The position numbers were made by a program, and so were the translations under genes. From Flavitalea plasmicola (GTDB lineage: Bacteria; Bacteroidota; Bacteroidia; Chitinophagales; Chitinophagaceae), in contig NZ_JAUOTO010000005.1 of the NCBI RefSeq assembly GCF_030546645.1, positions 682,001 to 746,000 of the forward strand: a stretch of DNA of 64,000 nucleotides, read 5' to 3'. This document shows, piece by piece, positions 52,517-61,300 of the stretch. Every line of letters begins with the position of its first letter. Within the stretch, counting starts at the first letter, position 1. The notes beneath the pieces were generated by a model. That model worked only from the letters and a program-made list of their open reading frames with translations. It was not told the origin of the DNA and did no database searches.

Positions 52517-53464
52517 ATGCATGAACAGAACGGTCAGACGCCGATCGTTAAGATCGAGCATTTGTCCCACCGGTACAGCAGCAGCTGGGCCATCAGGGAC
52601 ATCAATATGGTGATCCACCAGACAGGTATTGTTGGATTGCTCGGCTCCAACGGGGCGGGCAAGTCCACGACCATGAATATCCTTTGCGGGGTGCTGAACC
52701 AAACGGAAGGCAATGTATACATCGACGGTATTGACCTGCGGGAGGCCCCCGAGGCCGCCAAGCTGCAGATCGGCTTTTTACCACAGGCCGCGCCCTTGTA
52801 CATGGACCTCACGGTGGATGAGTATCTCACGCACTGTGCCTTTTTAAGGAGCATGGAGAAGGCGAAAGTGCCGGCCGCATTGGAAGAGGCGAAGGCCCGT
52901 TGTGGCATCGCGCATTTCAGCAAGCGGCTGATCCGGAACCTCTCCGGCGGCTACCGCCAGCGGGTGGGGATCGCGCAGGCCATCATCCATCGACCCAAAC
53001 TCGTCGTGCTGGATGAGCCTACGAATGGACTGGACCCCAACCAGATCATCGAAGTACGGGCCTTGATCCGGGAGATCGCCCTGGATAGGGCCGTCATTTT
53101 TTCCACGCATATCCTGTCGGAGGTGCAGGTGCTCTGCAAGGATATACAGATGATCGAGGGCGGAAGGATCGTATTTGCCGACACGATGGATGCCTTTAAC
53201 AATTATGTGGCGCCGCACAGCGTGCTGGCCGTGATGCACGAGCCGCCGGTGGTGGAAGAGTTGCTGAAAGTAGAGGGCGTCGTCAAGGTGGATTTTTTGA
53301 CGGAGCGGCAGCTGCGCATGTTCTTCAACGGGGACACGGATGTCACGGAAAGGATCATGGCGGCCAGTATCCGGCATGGCTGGCGGCTGAAGGAGATCAG
53401 CCTGGAAAAAAGCTCCCTGGACGAAGTATTTGCACAATTATCAAAAAAACAGCATTTTTCATGA
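52517..53464 (+). CDS. ABC transporter ATP-binding protein, GldA-like
   Basis: 315 residues. Walker A LLGSNGAGKSTTMNI, signature NLSGGYRQRVGIAQA, Walker B KLVVLDEPTNGLDPN, switch His in IFSTHILSEVQ. The length and the C-terminal extension (about 230-315) match the GldA / gliding-type subgroup. It powers the membrane partner coded by the next gene, which overlaps it by four bases. In Flavobacterium, GldA with GldF and GldG is needed for gliding motility; here the same set may serve motility or another export task. Confidence 0.92.
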   Translation: MHEQNGQTPIVKIEHLSHRYSSSWAIRDINMVIHQTGIVGLLGSNGAGKSTTMNILCGVLNQTEGNVYIDGIDLREAPEAAKLQIGFLPQAAPLYMDLTVDEYLTHCAFLRSMEKAKVPAALEEAKARCGIAHFSKRLIRNLSGGYRQRVGIAQAIIHRPKLVVLDEPTNGLDPNQIIEVRALIREIALDRAVIFSTHILSEVQVLCKDIQMIEGGRIVFADTMDAFNNYVAPHSVLAVMHEPPVVEELLKVEGVVKVDFLTERQLRMFFNGDTDVTERIMAASIRHGWRLKEISLEKSSLDEVFAQLSKKQHFS

Positions 53465-55752
53465 AGAAGACAATACGGATAGCTAAGCTGGAACTGAGCA
53501 CCCTGTTCTATTCGCCGATCGCGTGGTTCCTCCTCATCGTATTTATATTCCAGGTGGCGCTGGGCTATACGGAGACGATGGAGCAATACGAGATGTCCAA
53601 ACAGATCTACAATGGCTTTGGCTTTCTTTCATACAATATTTTTTCCAGCGGGATGGGAGGGCTGTTGTCGGCGATCTTATCCAAGCTGTACCTCTACATA
53701 CCCCTGATCACCATGGGGCTGATGAGCCGGGAGACCAGCAGCGGGACCATCAAGCTGCTGTATTCCTCTCCCGTGAAGGTGCGGGAGATCGTATTTGGCA
53801 AGTTTGTGTCGATGATGGTCTACAGCTTGTTCCTCATCGGCGTGCTGGTGCTGTTCATGATCGCCGGGGCGATCACCATTCCGCATTTCGAATGGCCCCT
53901 GATGTTCTCGGGCCTGCTGGGGATCTATCTTTTGCTGTGTGCGTATTCGGCCATCGGGCTCTTCATGTCCTGCCTCACCTCTTACCAGGTGGTGGCGGCC
54001 ATCAGCACGTTTGTATTATTTGCCGCCTTGTCTTACGTGGGGGATATGTGGCAGGATAAGGACGTATTGCGCGACCTCACGTATTCGCTGGCGTTTCCGG
54101 GCCGCGCGGAGAAGATGATCGGCGGGCTGATCACGACGCGGGACGTGGCTTATTTCCTTGTGATCATTTATATTTTTTTGGGACTCGCGATCTATAAGCT
54201 ACGGGGGGCGCGGGAGTCGAAGCCCGTACTGCTCCGGATCGGGCAATATACTTTTATTGTCGTTTCGGCCATCGCTATCGGCTATCTCACTTCCCGGCTG
54301 GGTTACATCGGCTACTACGATGCTTCGGCCACAAAGGCGAATACGCTGAGCGAGAATGCGCAGAAGATCCTGAAAGAGACCGGTGACGCACCGCTGGAGA
54401 TCACGTACTATGACAATTTCCTCGACAGGACGTATAGCCAGGCCGCGCCCGACCGGCGGAATTCGAACATGGAGCTGTGGGAGCCCTACCTGAGATTCAA
54501 GCCGGATATGCACTTTAAGTATGTTTATTATTATGACAGTGTCGTGGATCCTTACCTGTATAAAGCAATTAAGGGTATGACGTTGCGGGAGCTGGTGGAG
54601 AAGCGGACAAAAGGGTTTAAGGTGGATGCGGCGAGCCTGATGACCCCCGAGCAGGTGCGGAAGATCATCGATCTGGGGCCCGAGCAGCGCCGGCTGGTGA
54701 TGCATGTCAAATACAAGGACCGGAGCACCTTCCTGCGTGTGTTCAATGATAATCAGTTCTGGCCTTCGGAGACGGAGACGATGGCGGCCCTCAAGCGGAT
54801 GATGATGCCATTGCCCCGGATCGCGTTCCTGGATGGCGGGTTCGAACGGACCATCGACAAGGTAGGTGACAGGGACTATGAGACCCTTACGACCAGGGTC
54901 TCATTCCGGTATGCCTTGATAAACCAGGGATTCGACGTTTTTTCCGTGACGCCGGACAAGGAGCTGCCAACGGACGTGGCTGCGTTGGTGATCGCAGATC
55001 CGAAGAAGGATTTTTCTTTGGAGGAGCTTTCCAGGATACAGCGGTATATCGATGCAGGGGGGAATTTACTCATCGCGGGCGAGCCGGGCAAGCAGGCCGT
55101 ATTGAATCCGTTGCTGAAGGGATTGGGCGTGCAGATGACGGGCGGCATGCTCGTGCAGAAGAGCAGGGATTATTCGCCCACCCTGGTGCTGCCTTATTTG
55201 CAATCCGCGGCCGGCGCGTTTTCAAGAACGCTGCAAAATGATCTTGAGGACAGCGCGCGGGTGTCCATGCCTTCTGCTGCGGGATTGGTCTATGACAGTA
55301 CCGGCCCATTTACCGTGCGGCCATTGTTGATGACGGATCCCAAGGTCAGCTGGAACAAGCAGGGACAGTTGGTCACCGACTCGGCAGAGATCGTGTATGC
55401 GCCGGAAGCCGGGGATGAGCGGCGGGCATTTGCCACGGCACTGAGCCTGACCCGGAAAGTAGGGGGGAAGGAACAAAGGATCGTCGTCACCAGCGATGCG
55501 GATTTTATCAGCAATGCCGAGCTGAACAGGAACAATGTGCGGACGGATAACTTCCGTTTTAACACCGGCATTTTTGGATGGTTTAGCTATGGGGTCTTCC
55601 CCATCGACACCAGCCGGCCGAGGTCGAAGGACAACCGGCTGAGACTTTCAAGCGGCGGGGTACTGGCGTTGAAAGTGATCTACCTGGGCGTCTTGCCTGG
55701 TTTTTTCCTGGTATTCGGAACGGTATTATTGATCAGGCGTAAAAGGAAATAG
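53461..55752 (+). CDS. Fused ABC-2 permease and GldG-like protein
   Basis: 763 residues. Residues 1-240 are an ABC-2/GldF-type permease with six helices (ARIAKLEL.TLFYSPIAWFL, VREIVFGKFVSMMVYSLF, AYSAIGLFMSCLTSYQ). Residues about 260-735 are a GldG-like periplasmic part (SENAQKILKETGDAPLEITYYDNF, FSVTPDKELPTDVAALVIADPKK, RYIDAGGNLLIAGEP, VTSDADFISNAEL), closed by a C-terminal helix (VLPGFFLVFGTVLLIRRKRK). In Flavobacterium GldF and GldG are separate proteins, so this is a natural fusion. Start overlaps the ATPase gene by four bases; the next gene follows after one base. Confidence 0.9.
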   Translation: MKKTIRIAKLELSTLFYSPIAWFLLIVFIFQVALGYTETMEQYEMSKQIYNGFGFLSYNIFSSGMGGLLSAILSKLYLYIPLITMGLMSRETSSGTIKLLYSSPVKVREIVFGKFVSMMVYSLFLIGVLVLFMIAGAITIPHFEWPLMFSGLLGIYLLLCAYSAIGLFMSCLTSYQVVAAISTFVLFAALSYVGDMWQDKDVLRDLTYSLAFPGRAEKMIGGLITTRDVAYFLVIIYIFLGLAIYKLRGARESKPVLLRIGQYTFIVVSAIAIGYLTSRLGYIGYYDASATKANTLSENAQKILKETGDAPLEITYYDNFLDRTYSQAAPDRRNSNMELWEPYLRFKPDMHFKYVYYYDSVVDPYLYKAIKGMTLRELVEKRTKGFKVDAASLMTPEQVRKIIDLGPEQRRLVMHVKYKDRSTFLRVFNDNQFWPSETETMAALKRMMMPLPRIAFLDGGFERTIDKVGDRDYETLTTRVSFRYALINQGFDVFSVTPDKELPTDVAALVIADPKKDFSLEELSRIQRYIDAGGNLLIAGEPGKQAVLNPLLKGLGVQMTGGMLVQKSRDYSPTLVLPYLQSAAGAFSRTLQNDLEDSARVSMPSAAGLVYDSTGPFTVRPLLMTDPKVSWNKQGQLVTDSAEIVYAPEAGDERRAFATALSLTRKVGGKEQRIVVTSDADFISNAELNRNNVRTDNFRFNTGIFGWFSYGVFPIDTSRPRSKDNRLRLSSGGVLALKVIYLGVLPGFFLVFGTVLLIRRKRK

Positions 55753-55753
55753 C

Positions 55754-57124
55754 ATGGGGTTTATTACAGACAGCCAGACATTGGAGGACCTGAAGATATT
55801 GGGACGCGGCGAGCATTCCGTGATAGGGCTGTTCAACCGAACGCTCACCCGGGGCGGCGCGGAGCTGCTGGAAGAGATGTTCAGGTATCCCTTGTCGGAT
55901 GCGGCGGCCATCAATCACCGGAGCCAGCTGCTGGCGTATTTTGCTGCGTCAGGCCTGCACTTCCCGTTTGCCGTGGAGCTTTTCGATGTGCTGGATCAGT
56001 ATCTGTCGAATACGGATGAGCGGACAAGGCTGGCGCCGGAGGAGCATTCGTTGGGGAAGAAACTGACGAACTTTATTGCAGAAGATGTACAATATAAGAA
56101 TATTTATAAGGGGGTGACGGCGGCGATCGAGGTGCTGCAGGGGTTGAGGGATTTTGTGAATAGTGTGGATGGGGTGGGGGGAGTGAGAGGAGGCGTAGGG
56201 ACGGACGGTCACCCTTACCATGCTGAGAAGAACGCCATCACCAGCCTACTGCTGGAACCCGCGTTCGAGCCATTGATGAAGGAGCGGGCAAGCGTCAAGC
56301 TGTCGTATAATAAGATAGCTGCGTATGATGTGTTGTTGCGATGGCGGCACCGGGAGGATCTCCGGCGGATCCTGCGGCATATTTATTTCCTGGATGTGTA
56401 TTTGTCCGTGGCCGGGGTAGCGACGCAGAAAGGGTATGTGTTTCCTGGTGCGGTCGCGGACCAAGGGGCTATGCTGGAGCTGTCGGGCGTATTTCATCCG
56501 CATCTGAAGAACCCCGTCCCCCATTCGATTTCTATGGGACCGGCCGGCCATGTCCTCTTCTTAACGGGAGCCAATATGGCCGGTAAATCCACCTTCATGA
56601 AGTCCCTGGGGATCGCCTTGTACCTGGCGCATATGGGATTTCCCGTGCCGGCGGCGCGTATGACCTTTTCCGTCATGGACGGCATTTTCACCACCATCAA
56701 TTTACCGGACAATCTGGGCATGGGCGCCAGTCATTTTTATGCCGAAGTGCTGCGGGTGAAGAAGCTGGCTAAGGAGCTGGGGCAGGGCCGCCGGCTGTTC
56801 ATCATCCTCGACGAGCTCTTCCGGGGCACCAATGTAAAGGATGCCTGTGAGGCAACGATAGCGGTGACGGGCGCTTTTGCGCAGCAGGGCAGCAGCATGT
56901 ATGTGATCAGCAGCCATATCATGGAGGCCGGGGAGGTCTTACGAGAAAGGTTTGATACTATCCGGTTTGCTTATTTGCCGACGGTGATGGAGGGGGTGAC
57001 ACCGAGGTACACCTATGTGTTGAAGGAAGGGATCACGGCGGACAGGCATGGGATGGTGATCGTACAGAATGAAGGGATCATCGGGATCCTTCAAGGCGGG
57101 AAAAAGAAAAAATATTCAACATGA
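55754..57124 (+). CDS. Short MutS-family ATPase (first of tandem pair)
   Basis: 456 residues. It contains a lever-like helical part (about 1-240) and the MutS C-terminal ATPase: Walker A LTGANMAGKSTFMKSLG, then NLGMGASHFYAEVLRVKK, Walker B LFIILDELFRGTNVKDA and ISSHIMEAG. Mismatch-binding and connector domains of MutS1 are missing, as is the Smr tail of MutS2. Such short MutS-like ATPases are seen in Bacteroidota; their role is unknown. One base separates it from the GldG-like gene and the next homologue overlaps it by four bases, so all four genes are one transcript. Confidence 0.88.
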   Translation: MGFITDSQTLEDLKILGRGEHSVIGLFNRTLTRGGAELLEEMFRYPLSDAAAINHRSQLLAYFAASGLHFPFAVELFDVLDQYLSNTDERTRLAPEEHSLGKKLTNFIAEDVQYKNIYKGVTAAIEVLQGLRDFVNSVDGVGGVRGGVGTDGHPYHAEKNAITSLLLEPAFEPLMKERASVKLSYNKIAAYDVLLRWRHREDLRRILRHIYFLDVYLSVAGVATQKGYVFPGAVADQGAMLELSGVFHPHLKNPVPHSISMGPAGHVLFLTGANMAGKSTFMKSLGIALYLAHMGFPVPAARMTFSVMDGIFTTINLPDNLGMGASHFYAEVLRVKKLAKELGQGRRLFIILDELFRGTNVKDACEATIAVTGAFAQQGSSMYVISSHIMEAGEVLRERFDTIRFAYLPTVMEGVTPRYTYVLKEGITADRHGMVIVQNEGIIGILQGGKKKKYST

Positions 57125-58440
57125 GCTTTACGGTGGACAAGCAGACATTGGATGATCTCAACCTGACGGGGAGGTATAAGCCTGACTCGATCTTCAGTCT
57201 TTTTAACCGGGTGAATACCGCTGGGGGCGAGAAAAGGCTGGACGCCTTGTTCAATGCACCTTTGAGGGATGCGGGCGAGATCAATAAGCGGAGCGGGCTT
57301 TTTCAATATTTTCAGCGGAAGGCGTTGGCCTTTCCGTTGGCGGGGACGGACCTGACAGAGATGGAAGGGTATTTAAGCGCCGGCCGGGGTTCGGGGCTGT
57401 TGGGCGTTGTGGTGGATACGGGGCGGAAGAAGTTGATGGATATGATCTTGCGGGATGAAGGTTTTTCTAAGATCAAGGAAGGACTGGGGGCATCGGTCCG
57501 AGTATTGAAAGCGTTGTATGCGTTGGTTTGCGGGCTGGAGGAAGATGCCCCTTTTGGCGAGCGGGTCTGTGAGGTGAAGACCATCTTTCATGACAGGCGG
57601 TTGACCTGGCTGCGTTCCGTGGATGTGCAGGGATTGTCGTGGTGGCGGGTCGCGCGGTATGACCATGTGTTGAGGAGCTTGTTGCATACGGAGATGGAGA
57701 CGTTGATGGAGATCATTTACGAGGTGGATGTGTATATCGCTGTCGCGGAAGTGGCTGCGGCGAAAGGGTTTTGTTATGCGGAGGCTTTGCCGGCAGAGGG
57801 TGGGGTGGTGCGAGTGCAGGGAGTGCGGCATCCACGACTGGATAAGGGACTGGGGAATACCGTGACGTTGAGTTCATTACAAAATATGTTGTTCCTCACC
57901 GGGGCCAATATGGCCGGTAAATCCACGCTCATGAAATCAATCGGCATTGCCGTTTACCTGGCACATATGGGATTTCCCGTGGCTGCGGACGAGATGACTT
58001 TTTCCGTGCGGGATGGGCTGTATACTTCCATCAATGTGCCGGATGACCTCAGCCTGGGGCATAGTCATTTTTATGCGGAAGTGCTGCGGGTGAAGAAGGT
58101 GGCGCAGGAGGTGGCTCTCGGGAAGGACCTGGTGGTGATCTTTGACGAGCTGTTCAAGGGGACGAATGTGAAGGATGCGTATGATGCGACATTGGCGGTG
58201 ACCCGGGAGCTGGCGGAGTACAGGGATTGTTTCTTCATTATATCCACGCATATCATAGAAGTGGGGGAGGCGTTGCGGGAAGGGGGTGATAATATCCGGT
58301 TTGTTTATCTGCCGACGGTGATGGAGGGGATGACGCCGAGGTATACGTATGTGTTGAAGGAGGGGATCACGGCGGACAGGCATGGGATGATGATCATTGA
58401 GAATGAGGGGGTGGTGGGTATGATTGGGGGGCGTCATTGA
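57121..58440 (+). CDS. Short MutS-family ATPase (second of tandem pair)
   Basis: 439 residues, a clear paralogue of the preceding protein across its whole length: the same opening (F..D.QTL.DL...GRY...SI..LFNR), the same ATPase core LTGANMAGKSTLMKSIG, SLGHSHFYAEVLRVKK, VVIFDELFKGTNVKDAYDATLA, and the same end PTVMEGMTPRYTYVLKEGITADRHGMMII. Tandem duplication, perhaps followed by heterodimer formation as in eukaryotic MSH pairs. That is inference. Last gene of the transcript. Confidence 0.88.
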   Translation: MSFTVDKQTLDDLNLTGRYKPDSIFSLFNRVNTAGGEKRLDALFNAPLRDAGEINKRSGLFQYFQRKALAFPLAGTDLTEMEGYLSAGRGSGLLGVVVDTGRKKLMDMILRDEGFSKIKEGLGASVRVLKALYALVCGLEEDAPFGERVCEVKTIFHDRRLTWLRSVDVQGLSWWRVARYDHVLRSLLHTEMETLMEIIYEVDVYIAVAEVAAAKGFCYAEALPAEGGVVRVQGVRHPRLDKGLGNTVTLSSLQNMLFLTGANMAGKSTLMKSIGIAVYLAHMGFPVAADEMTFSVRDGLYTSINVPDDLSLGHSHFYAEVLRVKKVAQEVALGKDLVVIFDELFKGTNVKDAYDATLAVTRELAEYRDCFFIISTHIIEVGEALREGGDNIRFVYLPTVMEGMTPRYTYVLKEGITADRHGMMIIENEGVVGMIGGRH

Positions 58441-58442
58441 CC

Positions 58443-58580
58443 TCATCCTCCGGCCGGAGCCGACGTTATTCTTTTAGGCGGCGCACAGACTCCGCAGGTG
58501 CCGCTGCCACTACAATATTTACATTGAATGCAATTGGAACAGGCCCTGCAATACGGTGATCCTGTGCATCTTGCCGCCAA
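58443..58580 (-). CDS. 45-residue cysteine-rich protein
   Basis: On the minus strand a frame from TTG 58580 to TGA 58443 codes 45 residues with eight cysteines at 5, 11, 14, 17, 20, 23, 29 and 32: a C-x5-C-x2-C-x2-C-x2-C-x2-C-x5-C-x2-C array (CTGSPYCRACSNC, then CKYCSGSGTCGVC), followed by a short basic tail. The regular CxxC steps point to zinc or iron-sulphur binding. I believe similar tiny cysteine-rich proteins occur in Bacteroidota, without known function. The start is uncertain: the frame is open upstream for another 15 codons, with ATT as alternative. Between converging genes. Confidence 0.55.
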   Translation of the reverse strand: MAARCTGSPYCRACSNCIQCKYCSGSGTCGVCAPPKRITSAPAGG

Positions 58581-58667
58581 AAGACATTTATTTCGGGTGT
58601 TTTCACTAATGTCGTTGACTTAGTCCAAAATGGGTGTTTTAACGGGGGAATAATACTTGAAAGTCAG

Positions 58668-59756
58668 TTATTTCCTATCGATTTCCTTTTTTATGTTGAT
58701 ATTAAAAGTCTTGGCGTTGCCGTCGGGGGCTTCCAGGCTGTCAGTTACACTGACAAAATACCTTGTGTGGTTGTCAGCGCCCAAAATCTGGTATTGAGAT
58801 TTCACCACTTTCAGTTTCTGTTCCCTTAGAAGCTTTTCATAATCAGATGCCCTTAAAATTTTGCCATTTTGACTATTGAATTCGATAATTCTAGATAAGT
58901 CAGTATCGTAAAACAATATTTCGTCCCTATTAAAAACTAAATGCGGGTGCAAAACTTCAGAATCTCCTTTATAGTTGCTTAATGAATCCGAGCGCCAGAT
59001 TAGAATCCCTGTTGTAATATCCAAACAATTTAATGTTCCTGAAGAGTCAAAAAAATAAAGTTTGCCGGAATTGGCGAATATTTTGTCACTGGGAATTTCT
59101 CCGATATTTTTTTGCCACAATGCTTCGTTGGTATTGGGTCTTTTGCAAACTGCATGCGCCCCTCTTATAGATGAGTCTTTGTCGATCTTCAATCCCGCAA
59201 AAACACTGATGTCTTTGTAAAAGACGGGCAAGGGTACACCTAAGGTATTTGCCCCAATGTGAGAAACGATTTTACCGGATTGTGCGTCATATTCGAAAAC
59301 ACCATTCGTTACCGTTGCAACAAGTAAATTGTTGTTGATACTATTTAGAGAATGTCCTCCGTAGGGGTTTTGCAGTTTTGATTTCCAAATCTGGTTACCT
59401 TGGGTGTCAAATTTATAAATATCGCCTACATAGCTACAATAGTAGATAAAACTATCGGTTACAATTGCCGGCATAGCAGCCCAACTATCGACCAACGTTG
59501 CCCATTCTACCTTTCCGGTCTTCAGGTCGAGACAGTAAAAATGATTTGGTTTTCCGCTGCCTATTTCCAGGCTGCTGCAATAGATCTTATCTTTAGAAAT
59601 AGTTTTAGAGGGAAAATTGCCATTTCTGAAATTATCAACCCACCAATCCCCTTTTTTGTATTCGATACTGACGATATTGCCATTGTAACGACAACCGAAG
59701 AAAAATAGAACTATCGGGATCATTGAGTTTCTAAGCAGAAATTGTAATTGTTGCAT
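58668..59756 (-). CDS. PQQ-type beta-propeller lipoprotein
   Basis: 362 residues, signal segment SMIPIVLFFFGC with lipobox cysteine. The mature part has repeated propeller blades: CLDLKTGKVEW, YKFDTQGNQIWKS, VFEYDAQSGKIV, CLDITTGILIWRS, IIEFNSQNGKILRAS, the DxxTGxxxW pattern of PQQ-like/BamB-type propellers. No quinoprotein catalytic residues are discernible. A surface or periplasmic scaffold is likely. An ATG at 59723 (MIPIVLFFF) is an alternative start. AT-rich compared with its left neighbours. Confidence 0.8.
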   Translation of the reverse strand: MQQLQFLLRNSMIPIVLFFFGCRYNGNIVSIEYKKGDWWVDNFRNGNFPSKTISKDKIYCSSLEIGSGKPNHFYCLDLKTGKVEWATLVDSWAAMPAIVTDSFIYYCSYVGDIYKFDTQGNQIWKSKLQNPYGGHSLNSINNNLLVATVTNGVFEYDAQSGKIVSHIGANTLGVPLPVFYKDISVFAGLKIDKDSSIRGAHAVCKRPNTNEALWQKNIGEIPSDKIFANSGKLYFFDSSGTLNCLDITTGILIWRSDSLSNYKGDSEVLHPHLVFNRDEILFYDTDLSRIIEFNSQNGKILRASDYEKLLREQKLKVVKSQYQILGADNHTRYFVSVTDSLEAPDGNAKTFNINIKKEIDRK

Positions 59757-59785
59757 GCCGAATTGGGCTTTTATAAAAATAGTAA

Positions 59786-60079
59786 GCCTGGGCGGTCATC
59801 GCTTTCGCTTGTGGTGCCTGCCAGGCATCGATATACGTTTCTGGTCAATCAGATACAATACCGAAGAGCCATGCTCAGTCATTTGCGACTGAAGGTGAGC
59901 GGCAAGCGCATGAACTGCAACAACTGTTTAGGGATCACTACAAGCCTCAACGCTATCCGCAATTTGACGGAGCTATTACCTGGGTGGCCCAAGGGACCTA
60001 TCGGTTTGGATCAAGAACGAACTTTATTTCCCGACAACTTTCTTTCGGTGAACAATTCCCCAGGCTGTCAGATGGCTGA
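59786..60079 (+). pseudogene. Possible remnant reading frame without start codon
   Basis: A plus-strand frame of 97 codons (59786-60079) has no ATG, GTG or TTG at its beginning but reads like protein: SFATEGERQAHELQQLFRDH and then YKPQRYPQFDGAITWVAQG. It overlaps the end of the convergent HxlR gene, so only the part to about 60020 can be a remnant. No family recognised. It otherwise leaves the 267 bases between the propeller and HxlR genes unexplained. Confidence 0.2.
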
Positions 60080-60380
60080 TGATGGTTTGTAACGTATTGC
60101 CATGTTCCGTCAATTCATATTGAACCGTTATAGGTTGCGTATCTAAAACGGTTCGTTTGACCAACTGGTTTATTTCTAACTCCTTTAATTCTTTGCTCAA
60201 CATTCTGTTGGAAATTCCTTCTATATCATTCAAAATATCGGAAAATCGCCTCTTGCCGTAACAGCAAATGGACGAAATAATGGGAATTTTCCATTTCCCA
60301 TTCAGCGCGTCCATTGAATCCTGAACGGCTCTCATTCTTCTCTTTTGGTCCTGTTGGAACTCTTCTATTTTACACCCCAT
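60024..60380 (-). CDS. HxlR family transcriptional regulator
   Basis: 118 residues, a single winged helix-turn-helix: ALNGKWKIPIISSICCYGKRRFSDILNDIEGISNRMLSKELKELE matches the HxlR signature (GKW..PIL..L..G..RF.EL...I.GIS..ML...L..LE), then VQYELTEHG and WG. Such proteins repress divergent oxidoreductase genes and react to quinones or aldehydes via cysteines; Cys residues are present here near positions 3 and 39-40. It is divergent from the SDR gene, its probable target. Confidence 0.92.
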   Translation of the reverse strand: MGCKIEEFQQDQKRRMRAVQDSMDALNGKWKIPIISSICCYGKRRFSDILNDIEGISNRMLSKELKELEINQLVKRTVLDTQPITVQYELTEHGNTLQTIISHLTAWGIVHRKKVVGK

Positions 60381-60422
60381 AATGTTACCAGGTTACACCG
60401 ATGTTACTGTTATTATTCAGTA

Positions 60423-60443
60423 CAAAGTTACTAGAAATAACTT
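60423..60443. promoter_or_regulatory. Divergent hxlR/SDR control region
   Basis: TAACTTTG on the minus strand (60430-60423) is a consensus -7 box for hxlR. It overlaps an imperfect palindrome AAGTTA-CTAGAAA-TAACTT (60425-60443). Several GTTAC repeats lie at 60385-60408. The palindrome is a good candidate HxlR operator; a TACCTTCG at 60452-60459 could be the SDR -7 box. Confidence 0.45.
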
Positions 60444-60485
60444 AAGTAGTCTACCTTCGTCGCTCAATCTTTTAAAAAAGAAATA

Positions 60486-61238
60486 ATGAGCAGATTAAAA
60501 AATAAAGTAGCAGTAGTTACAGGTGGTAATAGTGGCATTGGGTTTGGCATTGCCCGGGAATTTAAAAATGAAGGTGCTAAAGGAGCTATTGTCGGCAGAA
60601 ATCAGGAAACTTTAGATCGTTCTGTGGCTCAACTGGGAGATAATTTTATAGCCATCAATGCCGACGTAACCAACCTGGCCGATCTGGAAAGAGTGTTTAA
60701 AGAAACATCCGAGAAATTTGGTAAAATAGACGTGATGGTTGCCAACGCGGGTGGCGGAGCGGTAGGAACGGTGGCAACTATGGACGAGGCCGACTATGAC
60801 AAGACAATGGATCTAAACCTGAAAAGTGTTTACTTCACTGTTCAAAAAGCACTGCCCTATATGAATGATGGTGGTTCTATTATTCTTATCGGGTCAAATG
60901 CAGCGCATCGGGCTTATTCCTCTTTTACGCTTTATGGCGCTGCAAAAGCGGCCGTAATCTATTTAGCAAAAGGATTTTCAAGCGACCTTTTAGAGCGAAA
61001 GATCAGAGTAAATGTAATAACGCCAGGTACAACGGATACGCCTGCATTTGAAAAGTTTGTTCCCGCAGCGCAAATTGAAGCTGTAAAAACACACTTTGCA
61101 AGCGTAATGCCGACGGGCAGGATTGGGCAACCAGCAGACATTGGTAAAACAGCGGTTTTCCTGGCCTCTGATGATTCCTCGTTCATGCTGGGCGCTGAGA
61201 TCCTTGTTGATGGTGGTATGACCTATTTGGCTAAATAA
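60486..61238 (+). CDS. Short-chain dehydrogenase/reductase (SDR)
   Basis: 250 residues, classical SDR. NAD(P) motif VTGGNSGIGFGIA (TGxxxGIG), NAG at 87-89, catalytic Ser137, Tyr150 and Lys154 (TLYGAAKAAV), and the C-terminal ILVDGGMTY. Position 37-39 has GRN, which favours NADP(H). The substrate is unknown. Controlled most likely by the divergent HxlR protein. Followed after 62 bases by an F420-reductase-like gene. Confidence 0.93.
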   Translation: MSRLKNKVAVVTGGNSGIGFGIAREFKNEGAKGAIVGRNQETLDRSVAQLGDNFIAINADVTNLADLERVFKETSEKFGKIDVMVANAGGGAVGTVATMDEADYDKTMDLNLKSVYFTVQKALPYMNDGGSIILIGSNAAHRAYSSFTLYGAAKAAVIYLAKGFSSDLLERKIRVNVITPGTTDTPAFEKFVPAAQIEAVKTHFASVMPTGRIGQPADIGKTAVFLASDDSSFMLGAEILVDGGMTYLAK

Positions 61239-61249
61239 TTAACCTCACA

Positions 61250-61276
61250 CTGGCGCGGGTTTGTACCTCGTGCCAG
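61250..61276 (+). terminator. Weak terminator-like hairpin after the SDR gene
   Basis: CTGGC...GCCAG with further inner pairs (CGCGGG / CCTCGT, imperfect), followed by TAAATATTT. Could limit read-through into the next gene. Confidence 0.3.
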
Positions 61277-61300
61277 TAAATATTTAAAATAATTTTCAAA

